Shown one piece after another: positions 12,063 to 22,515 of a DNA stretch of 64,000 bases. Position 1 is the first letter of the stretch. Each line of letters begins with the position of its first letter. The translations under genes were made by a program, and so were the position numbers. This stretch comes from Sorghum bicolor (lineage: Eukaryota > Streptophyta > Magnoliopsida > Poales > Poaceae). The notes beneath the pieces are model-generated. The model ran no database searches, had not been told where the DNA came from, and saw nothing but the letters and a program-made list of their open reading frames with translations. The stretch is from NCBI RefSeq assembly GCF_000003195.3, contig NC_012871.2:59883802-59947801 (forward strand). Reading direction: 5' to 3'.

Positions 12063-15000
12063 CTAGGGGTAGAATCGACGTAGCTGTTCGATGTTCCATG
12101 CGTTGGTGAAGATTGCCCCCTTTTCGTCCTCCAATTTGTACGTTCCTGGCTTAAGGACCTCGGCCACCACATACGGGCCTTCCCAAGGTGGAGTCAGCTT
12201 GTGGCGTCCTTGGTTGCTTTGCCGGCGTCGTAGGACAAGGTCGCCTACGTTGAGGTCCCTCTTGCGCACGTGCTTGTCGTGGTAGCGTCGGAGTCTCTGC
12301 TGATATCTGGCAGAGTTGAAGAGGGCCATGTCTCGAGCCTCCTCGAGTTGGTCGACCGCGTTTTCTCGAGTTTCTTTGTTCGATTGCTCGTTGTAAGCCT
12401 TGAGTCGAGGTGACCCATACTCGAGGTCTGTGGGGAGGATAGCCTCAGAGCCGTAGACCATGAAGAACGGGGTGTATTTGGTGGCCCTGCTTGGCGTTGT
12501 CCTAAGGCTCCATAGGACTGAGGAAAGCTCCTCGACCCATTTCTTGCCGAATTTCTTCAATCGATTGTAGATCCTTGGCTTGAGTCCTTGCAAAATCATG
12601 CCGTTGGCCCGCTCGACCTGGCCGTTAGTTCGAGGGTGGGCTACTGCAGACCAGTTCACACGGATATGATGCTGATCGCAGAAATCCAAGAACTTTCTGC
12701 CGGTGAACTGGGTGCCGTTGTCGGTGATGATGACATTGGGGATCCCAAACCGATGGATGATGTCGGTGAAGAAGAGGACGGCCTGCTCGGAGCGGATGTT
12801 GGTGATGGGTCGAGCCTCGATCCATTTTGAGAACTTGTCAATGGCCACCAGCAAATGGGTGTATCCTCCCTTCGCCTTTTGTAGAGGTCCTATTAAATCG
12901 AGCCCCCATACCGCAAACGGCCAGGTGATGGGGATCATCTGAAGAGCGTGGGCGGGCAGATGCGTCTGCTTGGCGTAGAACTGGCACCCATGACACGAGC
13001 GTACGAGCTCGATGGCATCCGCCACGGTCGTTGGCCAGTAGAAGCCTTGCCGAAAAGCGTTCCCTACGAGGGTCCGTGGAGCGGCGTGGTGGCCACAAGC
13101 CCCCGAGTGCAGGTCATCGAGGAGTTTTCGGCCTTCTTCTACGGTGATGCAACGTTGTAAGACCCCCGTCGGGCTCCGTCGATATAGCTCATTGTCTTCG
13201 CCATAGATTACATATGATTTGGCCCGTCGAGCGATACGACGAGCTTCTGACCGGTCTTCTGGCAACTCGCCGCGGATAAGGCAGTCGAGGTACGGTGTGC
13301 GCCAATCGAATGGTCCACCTGGCCGTCGTTCTATCTCCATCATTTCTTCCATCATCAAGAGCGTATCGACAGCACTGGCTGGTTGGGCGGTGGTGGCGTC
13401 GACGCCAGCCCCCGTGCCTAGGTCGACGGATGGCTCATGAAGATCTTTTGAGAATGCATCAGGCGGCACCGTGCCTCTGGTCGATGCGATCTTGGCGAGT
13501 TCGTCGGCTGCTTCGTTGTAGCGTCGAGCGACATGGACAAGCTCGAGACCGTGGAACCTGTCCTCGAGTCGACGGACCTCCTTGCAGTACGCTTCCATTT
13601 TTGGGTCGTGGCAGCTCGAGGTTTTCATTACTTGGTCGATGACGAGTTGGGAGTCACCTCGGACGTCGAGGCGCCAGACTCCTAACTCGATAGCGATCTT
13701 GAGACCGTTGACGAGGGCCTCATATTCTGCGACATTGTTAGATGCGGCAAAATGAATCCTGATTATGTACCTCATGTGGACGCCCAAGGGTGAGATGAAC
13801 AGCAGGCCGGCTCCGGTTCCAGTTTTCATGAGTGACCCATCGAAATACATCGTCCATAGCTCCGCCTGGACCTGGGTCGGGGGGAGCTGGGTGTCCGTCC
13901 ATTCTGCGATGAAGTCTACCAGGGCCTGCGATTTGATGGCCTTGCGAGGCGCATAAGTGAGAGTCTCACTCATGAGCTCGACCGACCATTTTGCTATTCT
14001 TCCCGTGGCTTCTTTGCTCTGGATTATTTCGCCTAAAGGGAAAGACGAGACCACCGTGATGGGGTGGCCAAGGAAGTAATGCTGCAGCTTGCGACGGGCG
14101 AGGATTACGGCATAAATCAGCTTCTGGATTTGGGGATAACGCGCTTTGGTCTCCGAAAGCACCTCGCTGACGAAATATACTGGCCTCTGAACCGGTAACG
14201 CATGTCCCTCCTCCTGCCTCTCGACCACCACCGCCGCGCTGACGACCTGGGTCGTCGACGCGACGTAGAGGAGCAGCGGCTCTGCAGGTTGGGGTGGAAC
14301 CAGGACTGGTGCGGAGGTCAGCGTCTTCTTCAGCCTTTCGAGTGCTTCCTCGGCCTCAGGGGTCCAAGAAAAGCGCTCGACCTTCTTTAGGAGTCGATAT
14401 AATGGTAATGCCTTTTCTCCTAGTCTCGAGATGAAACGGCTCAAAGCCGCCAGGCACCCCGTGACTCTCTGTACACCCTTGACGTCTCGGATCGGCCCCA
14501 TTTTCGTGATAGCCGAGACTTTCTCGGGGTTGGCCTCGATGCCGCGCTGCGAAACGATGTAACCTAGGAGCATGCCTCGAGGCACACCGAAAACGCACTT
14601 CTCGGGATTGAGCTTGATTCGGCTGGTGCGTAGGCAGCTAAAGGCAATCTCGAGGTCCTGGATCAGGTCTCCTCGTCGCTTTGACTTGACGACAATGTCG
14701 TCGACGTAGGCCTCGACCGTGGACCCTATATGTTCGCCAAACACGTGGAGCATGCAACGTTGATACGTGGCTCCCGCGTTTTGAAGCCCGAATGGCATGG
14801 TCACGTAGCAATACATCCCAAAAGGCGTGATGAAAGAGGTCACGAGCTGGTCGGACTCCTTCATTTTTATTTGGTGGTAACCAGAATATGCATCAAGGAA
14901 AGAAAGGGTTTCACATCCCGCGGTAGAATCGACAATCTGATCAATGCGTGGCAATGGAAAGGGAACTTTTGGACATGCTTTATTCAGACTAGTATAATCG

Positions 15001-15284
15001 ACACACATCCTCATTTTCCCATTCTTTTTCTTAACTAATACAGGGTTTGCTAACCAGTCAGGATGATGAACCTCCTTGATGAATCCGGCCGTCAAAAGCT
15101 TGTGGACTTCCTCGCCAATGATCTTGCGCTTCTCCTTGTCAAATCGGCGCAACCGCTGCTTCACTGGCTTGGAACCGGCTCGAATCTCCAAGGAGTGCTC
15201 GGCGACTTCCCTCGGTATGCCTGGCATGTCCGAGGGACTCCATGCAAACATGTCGGCATTTGCACGGAGAAAGTCGACGAGCAC
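12063..15284 (-). CDS. Tat element pol: RT, RNase H, archaeal RNase H, integrase
   Basis: An open frame of 1073 codons makes the replication enzymes. Reverse transcriptase occupies residues about 60-245, with KKKNGKMRMCVDYTSLN near 85-101 and the catalytic YVDD at 193-196. A standard RNase H-like segment (about 330-460) is followed by a second, archaeal-type RNase H (about 478-610, from YFDGS with Asp482), which is typical of Tat. Integrase has an HHCC zinc motif (His726, His732/733, Cys764, Cys767) and D,D35E residues Asp796, Asp855 and Glu891. The C-terminus is basic and has no chromodomain. The frame is continuous with gag-pro upstream except for one TAG at 15291-15293, so this is part of a polyprotein and not an independent gene; the first codon shown is GTG. 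Confidence 0.93.
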   Translation of the reverse strand: MLVDFLRANADMFAWSPSDMPGIPREVAEHSLEIRAGSKPVKQRLRRFDKEKRKIIGEEVHKLLTAGFIKEVHHPDWLANPVLVKKKNGKMRMCVDYTSLNKACPKVPFPLPRIDQIVDSTAGCETLSFLDAYSGYHQIKMKESDQLVTSFITPFGMYCYVTMPFGLQNAGATYQRCMLHVFGEHIGSTVEAYVDDIVVKSKRRGDLIQDLEIAFSCLRTSRIKLNPEKCVFGVPRGMLLGYIVSQRGIEANPEKVSAITKMGPIRDVKGVQRVTGCLAALSRFISRLGEKALPLYRLLKKVERFSWTPEAEEALERLKKTLTSAPVLVPPQPAEPLLLYVASTTQVVSAAVVVERQEEGHALPVQRPVYFVSEVLSETKARYPQIQKLIYAVILARRKLQHYFLGHPITVVSSFPLGEIIQSKEATGRIAKWSVELMSETLTYAPRKAIKSQALVDFIAEWTDTQLPPTQVQAELWTMYFDGSLMKTGTGAGLLFISPLGVHMRYIIRIHFAASNNVAEYEALVNGLKIAIELGVWRLDVRGDSQLVIDQVMKTSSCHDPKMEAYCKEVRRLEDRFHGLELVHVARRYNEAADELAKIASTRGTVPPDAFSKDLHEPSVDLGTGAGVDATTAQPASAVDTLLMMEEMMEIERRPGGPFDWRTPYLDCLIRGELPEDRSEARRIARRAKSYVIYGEDNELYRRSPTGVLQRCITVEEGRKLLDDLHSGACGHHAAPRTLVGNAFRQGFYWPTTVADAIELVRSCHGCQFYAKQTHLPAHALQMIPITWPFAVWGLDLIGPLQKAKGGYTHLLVAIDKFSKWIEARPITNIRSEQAVLFFTDIIHRFGIPNVIITDNGTQFTGRKFLDFCDQHHIRVNWSAVAHPRTNGQVERANGMILQGLKPRIYNRLKKFGKKWVEELSSVLWSLRTTPSRATKYTPFFMVYGSEAILPTDLEYGSPRLKAYNEQSNKETRENAVDQLEEARDMALFNSARYQQRLRRYHDKHVRKRDLNVGDLVLRRRQSNQGRHKLTPPWEGPYVVAEVLKPGTYKLEDEKGAIFTNAWNIEQLRRFYP

Positions 15285-15290
15285 AGCTTC

Positions 15291-17318
15291 CTATTTGGGG
15301 TCGAGGTCGGTGCTGATCGTCAGCACTTTGCCGTCGGAGTTGTTGGGGTCGAGCGGGATCTTCTTGGTTCCTTCCGCCGCTTCGAAGCTGCCCGCGTGGC
15401 GCTTAGGCTCAGGAGCCTCAGCGGCCAGGGCCTCGAGCTTCGCGACGAGCTCGGTGGAGCTCTCGACCGCCTCCCCGTACTCGACGCATTCGACGTCGCA
15501 CTCGTACGCGTGCTCGAAGGAGGAACTGACAGTGATGACGCCTTTGGGACCGGGCATCTTCAGCTTCAAGTAGGTGTAGTTGGGTATGGCCACGAACTTG
15601 GCGTAGCCCGGGCGCCCGATGATGGCGTGGTACGTGCCTCGGAACCCCACCACCTCAAAAGTGAGGGTCTCCTTCCTGAAGTTGGCCGCTGTGCCGAAGC
15701 AGACCGATAGGTCAATTCGACCTACTGGCAGTGCCTTTTTCCCTGGCACGACGCCATGGAAACCGCCGGCGCTTGGCTGGAGGCGTCCTCTATCGATGCC
15801 GAGGAGGTCGAGGGTCTCGAGGTAGATGATGTTGAGGCTGCGGCCACCATCCATCAGCACTTTCGAGAGTCGGGTGTTGACGATGATGGGGTCGACGACG
15901 AGCGGGTAGACGCCTGGGGCGACTACCTTGTCAGGGTGGTCTTCTCGGTCGAAAGTGATAGGAATGCTTGACCAGCTAAGGTATTGGGGCACCGCCATTC
16001 TTGCTGCAAAGACTTCACGACGCTCCCTTTTGCGCTGCCTCGTGGTCAACTGAGTCGAGGGCCCGCCATAGATCATGTAGCAGTCGTGGACGGCGGGGAA
16101 GCCGTCGTCCTCTTTGTTGTCCTCCTTGCTGCCAGCCTTCTCTTTCTTGGAGTCATCACGCGTATCTTTTTTGAACTCCTGACTGTCGAAATGCTTTCTC
16201 AGCATACGACAGTCCTTGAGTTTGTGGTTGGCGCCTCCCTTATGGTAAGGGCACGGCTCCTCCAACATCTTGTCAAAGATGCCTCCATCCGGAGGGCCTC
16301 GAGGCTTCTTTCGATCCATGGCGGCGACAAGGTTGTCATCGGAATCTTCTCGGTGGAACTGCCGCACTTTCTGTTTCTTTTTGTTTTTCTTGAGGCCTCG
16401 ACTGGGGGTCCCATCTTCATCGACGGGCTGCTTGCCTTTTCTTCCTTCTGAGCTGAAGAAGGCGCCGACTGCCTCTTCCCCTGCCGCGTAATTAGCTACT
16501 ACGTCCATCAGCTCGTCGACGGTCTGAGGTCGATTGCGACCTAATTCCCGCACCAAGTCTCGACTGGTGGTGCCCGAGACAAACGCCAAGATGACGTCGT
16601 GGTCAGGGATGTGCGGCAGCTCAGTGCGCTGCTTCGAGAAGCGTCGAGCATACTCCCGAAGAGTTTCTCCTGACTTCTGCTTGCATCTGCTGAGGTCCCA
16701 CGAGTTCCCTGGCCGTATGTAGGTCCCTTTGAAGTTACCCTCGAAGACTCTGACCAGATCAACCCAGTTGTGGATCTGATTGGCAGGGAGTTCCTCGAGC
16801 CATCGACGGGCGGTGTCAGAGAGGAAAAGGGGTAGCTGTCTGATGATGGCTCGATCATCACCTCGAGCGCCACCTAGCTGACAGGCCAGCCTGAAATCGG
16901 CCAGCCATAGCTCTGGCTTGGTCTCTCCATTGTACTTTGCGATGCTGGTTGGGGGTCGAAATGGATTGGGCAGGGGCGTGCTGCGAATCGCCCTGCTGAA
17001 CACCCGTGGGCCCGGTGGCTCAGGGGCCACCCGGTCCTCGTCGCTGTCGTATCTCCCACCGCGATGCGTGCTATAACCACGCTCTTCCGCGTCTCCGTGC
17101 CGGCGGCGTCTATTTTCTTTGATGTCGTGCCGCGCGTCGTGTCGACGTTGATTGTCGGCAGGGAGGATGAGAGCGGTCTTTCTACCTCGAGGGGGAGGTT
17201 GTTGATGGACTGACACCTCCTCTTCGTTTAGAGGCTGTTCGTCGCGCTTCTCTGTGGCAGCTCCTCGTCGTCGAGACGCCGAACTTTCGGCTTGTTGAAC
17301 CGCTGCCACCTGGAGCAA
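15291..17318 (-). CDS. Tat element gag (C-terminal part) and protease
   Basis: 675 codons. Retrotransposon gag core at about 120-285 (WLADFRLACQLGG, LREYARRFSKQRTELPHI). A CHHC-type zinc knuckle: Cys356, His359, His365, Cys370. Lysine-rich linkers follow. A retropepsin-like region has VLMDGGRSLNIIY at 488-500, with DGG in place of DTG/DSG as in other Tat proteases. It ends at TAG 15291-15293, directly in frame with pol. Upstream the same frame continues to 17579 but is cut by TGA at 17343-17345. Gag forms the cytoplasmic particle that holds the RNA; protease would cleave the polyprotein. Confidence 0.9.
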   Translation of the reverse strand: MLQVAAVQQAESSASRRRGAATEKRDEQPLNEEEVSVHQQPPPRGRKTALILPADNQRRHDARHDIKENRRRRHGDAEERGYSTHRGGRYDSDEDRVAPEPPGPRVFSRAIRSTPLPNPFRPPTSIAKYNGETKPELWLADFRLACQLGGARGDDRAIIRQLPLFLSDTARRWLEELPANQIHNWVDLVRVFEGNFKGTYIRPGNSWDLSRCKQKSGETLREYARRFSKQRTELPHIPDHDVILAFVSGTTSRDLVRELGRNRPQTVDELMDVVANYAAGEEAVGAFFSSEGRKGKQPVDEDGTPSRGLKKNKKKQKVRQFHREDSDDNLVAAMDRKKPRGPPDGGIFDKMLEEPCPYHKGGANHKLKDCRMLRKHFDSQEFKKDTRDDSKKEKAGSKEDNKEDDGFPAVHDCYMIYGGPSTQLTTRQRKRERREVFAARMAVPQYLSWSSIPITFDREDHPDKVVAPGVYPLVVDPIIVNTRLSKVLMDGGRSLNIIYLETLDLLGIDRGRLQPSAGGFHGVVPGKKALPVGRIDLSVCFGTAANFRKETLTFEVVGFRGTYHAIIGRPGYAKFVAIPNYTYLKLKMPGPKGVITVSSSFEHAYECDVECVEYGEAVESSTELVAKLEALAAEAPEPKRHAGSFEAAEGTKKIPLDPNNSDGKVLTISTDLDPK

Positions 17319-18445
17319 TGTCTGTACTTCATCTCGAATGCGTCAGGCCTGGGAATTCGACGGCTCTGGCATGTTGCGTAGCAGCATCGTCGCTGCCACT
17401 ACATTCTGGCCTGCTCGAGGGAAACGGCTGACAGGTTGCTCTGGCTCTGCGTCGCCGACGATCTGTCGATGTACCTCTCGAGCGCGTCTGCGGACACTTC
17501 CGCCCGGGGGGTAGGGCAGGTCTTGCTCGAGGATTTGCTCGAGCAGGACGAGGCGCTCGCGGTCTTCGTCGAGCTTCATTTTGAGCTCCCGCAGCTGCGC
17601 GAGCTGCGCGGTTCTGTCTTCCTGAGGGGGGGGGGGTCGACTTGTCCGTCGTTCCCAGGCGTCCTGGGGTCTTCTCGCGCCGCGGGGGCTCGACCCCCCG
17701 CAGCAGCATCCCGTGTCTCGTCAGTAGTTTCTACCGCCCCGTCGATGTGATAGCATTCCCTCGTAGGGTCATAGCTGTCTGTCTCGGAGTCGGAGTCCGG
17801 TTCGGCGGCGTAGAAACACCCACGTCCTTCCTCTAGCAATCGTTGCCTGAGGGAGATGATCGAGTATCGTCCGGGGCCTAGACGACGGAGGCCCCGTACT
17901 CGGGAAAGGTCCGGCAGCTCGGACGCCGGCTGCCGCGCTTCAGAGCTACGTGGGAGGACCATTGGTCTTTCTACGTACGTCTGGGCGTTTGGGCATATCG
18001 CCCTGGCGAGCGACGCCGCGGCGTTGTCCAACCCGAACGGCAGTGCCGCCCTTGGAGAGAACAACCCGTGTGGAAGTAGCCTAGCTGCGGTGGGGGAGAG
18101 CGCGCGAGACGCGTCCCCTCCCGTCGTCGCGCGGTGCTGAGTCGTCGTGCTTGTTGCTCCGTCACACGGTGCTGCCGACTTGTGGCCCACGTCCTGCCTC
18201 GCACGAGTTGTTGGTCGTGCCGAAGCAGAGGGGCCGCGGTGGTGCTGTCCGTGCCTCTTCTTAGGCGGGGAGGCGTGGTGGTGAGGGCGTCTCGGGGCCT
18301 TCAACCGTGCTGGCGTAGTGCGGACTCCTCCTGGTCCTTTGACTGAGAGCAAGATCATGTCGTAGCCGGAGCCCGTAGACATGAACTCGAGACTCCCAAA
18401 CCAAATCACCGTGGAGCGCGGAAACGGCGAGGCAAGAGTAGCCAT
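17319..18445 (-). pseudogene. Tat element gag N-terminal part, broken
   Basis: The reading frame starts at ATG 18445 (or 18382), only 58-121 bp after the 5' LTR. It runs to about 17640, rich in Arg, Pro and acidic residues. The frame then changes by one position across a run of about eleven G (17626-17636 on the plus strand). The new frame (17579 to 17346, including MKLDEDRERLVLLEQILEQD) is followed by TGA at 17343-17345 and then by the intact gag core. Loss or gain of a base in the homopolymer is the simplest explanation for the frameshift. The ATG choice is inferred. Confidence 0.75.
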
Positions 18446-18483
18446 CCGGAAAGTAGTGGGAAATCGATGAAAAACACGCAGGA

Positions 18484-18501
18484 CCCCTACCTGGCGCGCC
18501 A
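18484..18501 (-). other. Primer-binding site of the Tat element
   Basis: Directly inside the 5' LTR after a 2-nt spacer, the sense strand reads TGGCGCGCCAGGTAGGGG. The position and the leading TGG (complement of a tRNA CCA end) fit a PBS. I do not assign the tRNA. Confidence 0.75.
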
Positions 18502-18503
18502 AC

Positions 18504-19546
18504 TGTCGGTGTTTTCGCCCCTGGGGGTCACACCAACGAGTAAATTTGTATGCGTGCTCCCTTTCCCGGATGGTGATGCAAGAAGACACAGAGATTTATC
18601 CTGGTTCGGGCAAGAGAAGGCCCTACGTCCAGCGGGGGGAGAGAGTTTGTATTATCTTGCACCTAAGTGCTTGTACAGGGGCGAATACAAGCTTGGTATG
18701 AAGTGTGGAGCTCTACTACGTATGAGTGTGGCCTTGTGTTCTCGTGTCCCTCTTCTATTCCTGAGTCTCTCCTTTTATAGCTCCAAGGGGAGACACAGGG
18801 TACATGCGTAGATGTTAGAGTAGGGGTCGATAGCCGCATGGAGCGCCGACCTACTCGAGGCTTCCGTACGGCATGGCCTCGAGCCGTCCCATCTTGATAG
18901 CCCGGTGATGATTACGCGTGCTCCTGCGTTTTGCCCTGCCCGCCGCCTTGCGCTGGTTCTGAGGTCGCACGCTTGTACGGTATGGCGGCGGATCCGGCGG
19001 GGTAGCTGTGGTGTTGTCAGTCGACGCCCAACTTGTCCCTAGGGAGGGACCCTGTTCGGTCGAGGGTCGGACGCCGTGTAGTATGCTGATATCTGGAGCG
19101 CTGACCTTGGATGTCTCGAGGGGGTCCCGATTAGACGTTCCATCCTTGTTTCCTGCGTCCCGACACGCCCTGGGTCGTTCGGTGGGAAGGCTGCAAAAAG
19201 AACGATGGGACAGAAGCTTGTTCCCTATCACGCCTTCCGTGATCCGTGTGTTAGGTGGGGAAGCGTCAGGTGCGTTTAATGCTCCGGCCCGCGTGCGCGC
19301 GTCAGGCGGCGGACAGTGTCCTTGCGCTCGACGCCTCTCGGTTCGCTCGAGCCCGCTTCCGTTTTCGACGGCAGTTGTCGCTCGAGCCCTGACCGATTCG
19401 CTCGACGCTATTTCCGTCTTCGAGGCTGCGACCGTCGATGGCGGCGCATACGTAAGATTAGAGCGTCGAATTGAGGGTCTCGACCTGCGTACGGGCAATC
19501 TCATAATGCGCATCGCTGAGGGTACCCCTTACCGATACCCTCGACA
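18504..19546 (-). repeat. 5' LTR (in element sense) of the Tat element
   Basis: 1043 bp, the partner of 5268-6310, with about nine single-base differences and no indels. The sense-strand TATA box TATAAAAGG is the complement of 18771-18779 and would drive the gag-pol transcript leftward. Confidence 0.97.
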
Positions 19547-19758
19547 GATTTGGACATTATAATAATTTTTCTATGTATCTTAACAATCTCAAATAAAGAA
19601 GTCATAAGCTACAAAACTGTAGATCTCATTTGTCTCTACTACTTTATTATGAAATTTTGCTTTGTAGAATTTCTCATAAAACTTATGATATTTTAAATGA
19701 GCTAACAGAAAAAAAATCATCCAATTGATTTGGCGGTAAGAAATATTCCACCAGTTCA

Positions 19759-20001
19759 GGCCTTGTTTAGTTCCCTAAAAAATTTTCAAAATTTTTCAGA
19801 TTCCCCGTCACATCACATCTTTAGATGTATACATAAAGTATTAAATATAGATGAAAATAAAAAGTAATTGCACAGTTTGGTCGAAATTGACGAGACGAAT
19901 CTTTTGAGCCTAGTTAGTCCATAATTGGATAATATTTGTCAAATACAAACGAAAGTGCTACTATTCCTATTTTGCAAAATTTTTTGGAAGTAAACAAGGC
20001 C
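19759..20001. mobile_element. Tourist-like MITE, family 1 copy 1
   Basis: 243 bp with terminal inverted repeats GGCCTTGTTTAGTT / AAACAAGGCC and a 3-bp duplication TCA on both sides. It belongs to a family with five copies in this window, all containing GACGAGACGAATCTTTTGAG or close variants. Confidence 0.85.
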
Positions 20002-20068
20002 TCAACTGGTGGTATGTACTTCCGCCGTTTTCTGATTCGGGGCTGGGTCGAATGAACTTCCCCCCTAG

Positions 20069-21041
20069 TAAAAAAAAAAAGCATCCTTAAACTTTAAAAC
20101 CTCAACTTTCGTGAAAGTCTGTTTTTCATCTTTAAACTTTAAAACCGGGTAAAATACATCCTAAACTTTCAAAACCATGCATAACACGGTTACGAGTGGT
20201 TTTGAAGGATGTTTTGTCTTTTTCATTTTTATTTATTTCGGCTAAATATTTGTAAAATTATAGTAAATCACATAAAATTCATAAAATAGTAAATCTGATT
20301 TTGTTGGACTCAAAATAAGTAGATCTACACAATGAACATATAATATGGTATGCTTTAGTAGAAAGTTTTTGTTGTAGCTTTAGATCTGTGTTTTTCTATA
20401 ATTAATTAGAATAGTTCATAGCTATAGCTTATATGGTCCAATTATGATGAATTTTTTATGTTGGGCTAATTATTATATGTTTAAATTATGGTAAAAATAT
20501 ATAACTCATTAGATCATGTATAACTTAGTTATAGATTTATTAAGATTTAACAAGCATAAACCTAAATAAATCTATAACTAAGTAATTCATGATCCAATGA
20601 GTATGAAATTTTTTTACTACAACTCAATCATAGAATAATTAGCCCACCATATAAATTTCATCACAATTGGACCATATAAGCTGTAGCTATAATTAGTCTA
20701 ATTAATTACAGAAAAGTATAGATCTAAAGCTGCATCAAAAAAATTTATACTAAAATATACTATATTATATATTTAATGTGTAGATCTACTCATCTGAAGT
20801 TCAACAAAATTGAGTCTCTATTTTATGATTTTTATGTGATTTACTATGATTTTTCAAAAAAAAATCAGCCAAATTAAATAAAAATAAAAAGACAAAACCG
20901 CTTTCAAAACCAGGTCAAGGATGTAATGTTCACGGTTTTAAAAGTTGAGGGATGTATATGATCTGGTTTTAGAGTTCAGGGATAAAAATTAGACTGCGGT
21001 GAAAGTTAAGGGACCTAAAGTGGATTTTTTCCAAAAAAAAA
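20069..21041. repeat. Long imperfect inverted repeat (foldback element)
   Basis: Two arms of roughly 480 bp face each other around a short loop near 20540-20566. The inner stem ACTTAGTTATAGATTTA (20523-20539) pairs with TAAATCTATAACTAAGT (20567-20583). The outer ends also match: the left ACTTTAAAACC blocks against their complements on the right, and poly-A/T at both tips. No coding frame. It is probably a non-autonomous foldback or MITE; the superfamily cannot be told from termini alone. Confidence 0.8.
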
Positions 21042-22515
21042 TAGTGAAATTGTCAAGATGGGCCACAGCACATAATCTTTCCATGGGCTAAATTTCACTT
21101 TTTCTCACCAGAGGGATACCGTGCAGTTTCTCGTTCGGATGAAAGAGGAAGTGTCACAGGGAGAGAAAGAAAATAAAAGAAAGAGTAGTAGGTGCCCAAC
21201 AGATCAAATTCAGCCGTAGCAGTTAATCTCCGAGGCCCGAATAGACAGGTTCCGCGTTATGCAGGTCGAAATCGAATCACACTCTGTTTACACTGTACAG
21301 TAGGCCTAGGGCGAGGCAACACGCGAAATGTCACCAACACGTATGGCTCGTGTGTGTGCACCCGTGTCGCGCTAGCCCCCCCGTACGAGTAGGACAGCGC
21401 CGGCCCGGACCGGGATCACGAGACTCCGCGTAAAGAGTCAGACCGACCCGCAAGCACTCATCCTACTCTATCGCCCGGCGTTGACGATCGCGGTAGCTTG
21501 GGCCCTGACACGATCATCGAAAGCGGCAGGCCATGGAAAAAAAAAACCCCCACCATGCAAACTTGTGAGTCACTCGCCGTGGCAGGGCAGTGCACGCAAA
21601 ACCCCAGAAAAGAAGAGAAGAGCACGTACACGATTACACAAAATCCGGCCTTCTTGCACCTGGTCCTCATGCTGATTTGGGGAAGGTTCCGTGACAGGCC
21701 GATCGATCGGGTCTGCAACTGCAAAGCGCTCGTCACCAGGATTTTGCTGTCACGGTTACCCTGATTTGCTACTTTGCCAGGTCTCACCTCCAGTACGGTT
21801 GCATTGCACTAGGTATACTCTCAAGTCTGGACGAGTAGTGACGACGCAGCGTCGTAGAGCAGGAAAAGGGAAGGTATACCTTCAGCGCGTCGAGGGTCGG
21901 CGATACCTACACTACTGTCATTTTCGTTCGTTTCTTCTCACCGCCAGCGGCCGGGCCGGTGACGCGGTGCGTGTGTGTGTTGTTGTATATCCATATGACC
22001 ATATATCTGCCTGCAGTGCAGAGGTCGTTACCAACTTGAAGACCGCCAACGTTCATTGACAGCGACTCAGAGCTCCAACGCGTCAAATGATGAAAATCTT
22101 GCAAACTCCAAGCCCACGAAAAGACACTGCTACTTGAGAGGCTACCATCGAAAAAACACGTTTGAAACACGAAAACGAAACTAAAACCAAACCAAACCAA
22201 GCCAAGTCTGAGTACCTGGTCAATACGCTTGCGCGTGCACTCCCTCCATTTTCCACTCCAACCCGGCCTCTCCACCCAAAAAGCCCACGAACTTTCCACG
22301 GTTCCTTCCGAGTTCCGTTTCCTTCGGCGCCGCCCCTCCAAATCCCCCAACCCAACCAAGGAAGGGCTACAACTACAAATACGCCCGCCCACCACGCCCC
22401 CAAAACCATCAAACCGCACCGTGTCCAGCAGCCCCCTCAAAACCCACGGTGCTTTCAGGCAGCGACGAACCGGCGGCGACCCCCACCCGTCCACCCGCCG
22501 CCACTCCGTCCAGCG
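21042..22515. promoter_or_regulatory. Upstream region and probable 5' UTR of the tetraspanin gene
   Basis: No supported gene. GC content rises toward the tetraspanin ATG, and the last 300 bp are C-rich, as is common for grass 5' UTRs. No clear TATA box seen. Confidence 0.4.

Larger units (their letters stand above)
5268..19546 (-). mobile_element. Tat-lineage Ty3/gypsy LTR retrotransposon with antisense gene
   Basis: A complete 14.3-kb element in minus orientation. It is flanked by the 5-bp duplication GATTT (5263-5267 and 19547-19551) and has two 1043-bp LTRs starting TG and ending CA. Sense order (right to left): LTR, PBS, gag, protease, reverse transcriptase, RNase H, second archaeal-type RNase H, integrase, antisense gene, PPT, LTR. 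The dual RNase H, the DGG protease motif and an additional ORF in antisense near the 3' LTR are known marks of the Tat lineage (Grande, Retand and RIRE2 relatives). The LTRs differ at about nine sites by eye, so insertion is fairly recent. Coding regions carry disabling changes, so this copy is probably not autonomous. Confidence 0.96.

Noticed and set aside
15063..15710. Plus-strand frames of 165-215 codons over the gag-pol junction
   Set aside because: Shadows of the minus-strand pol and protease, which carry clear motifs.
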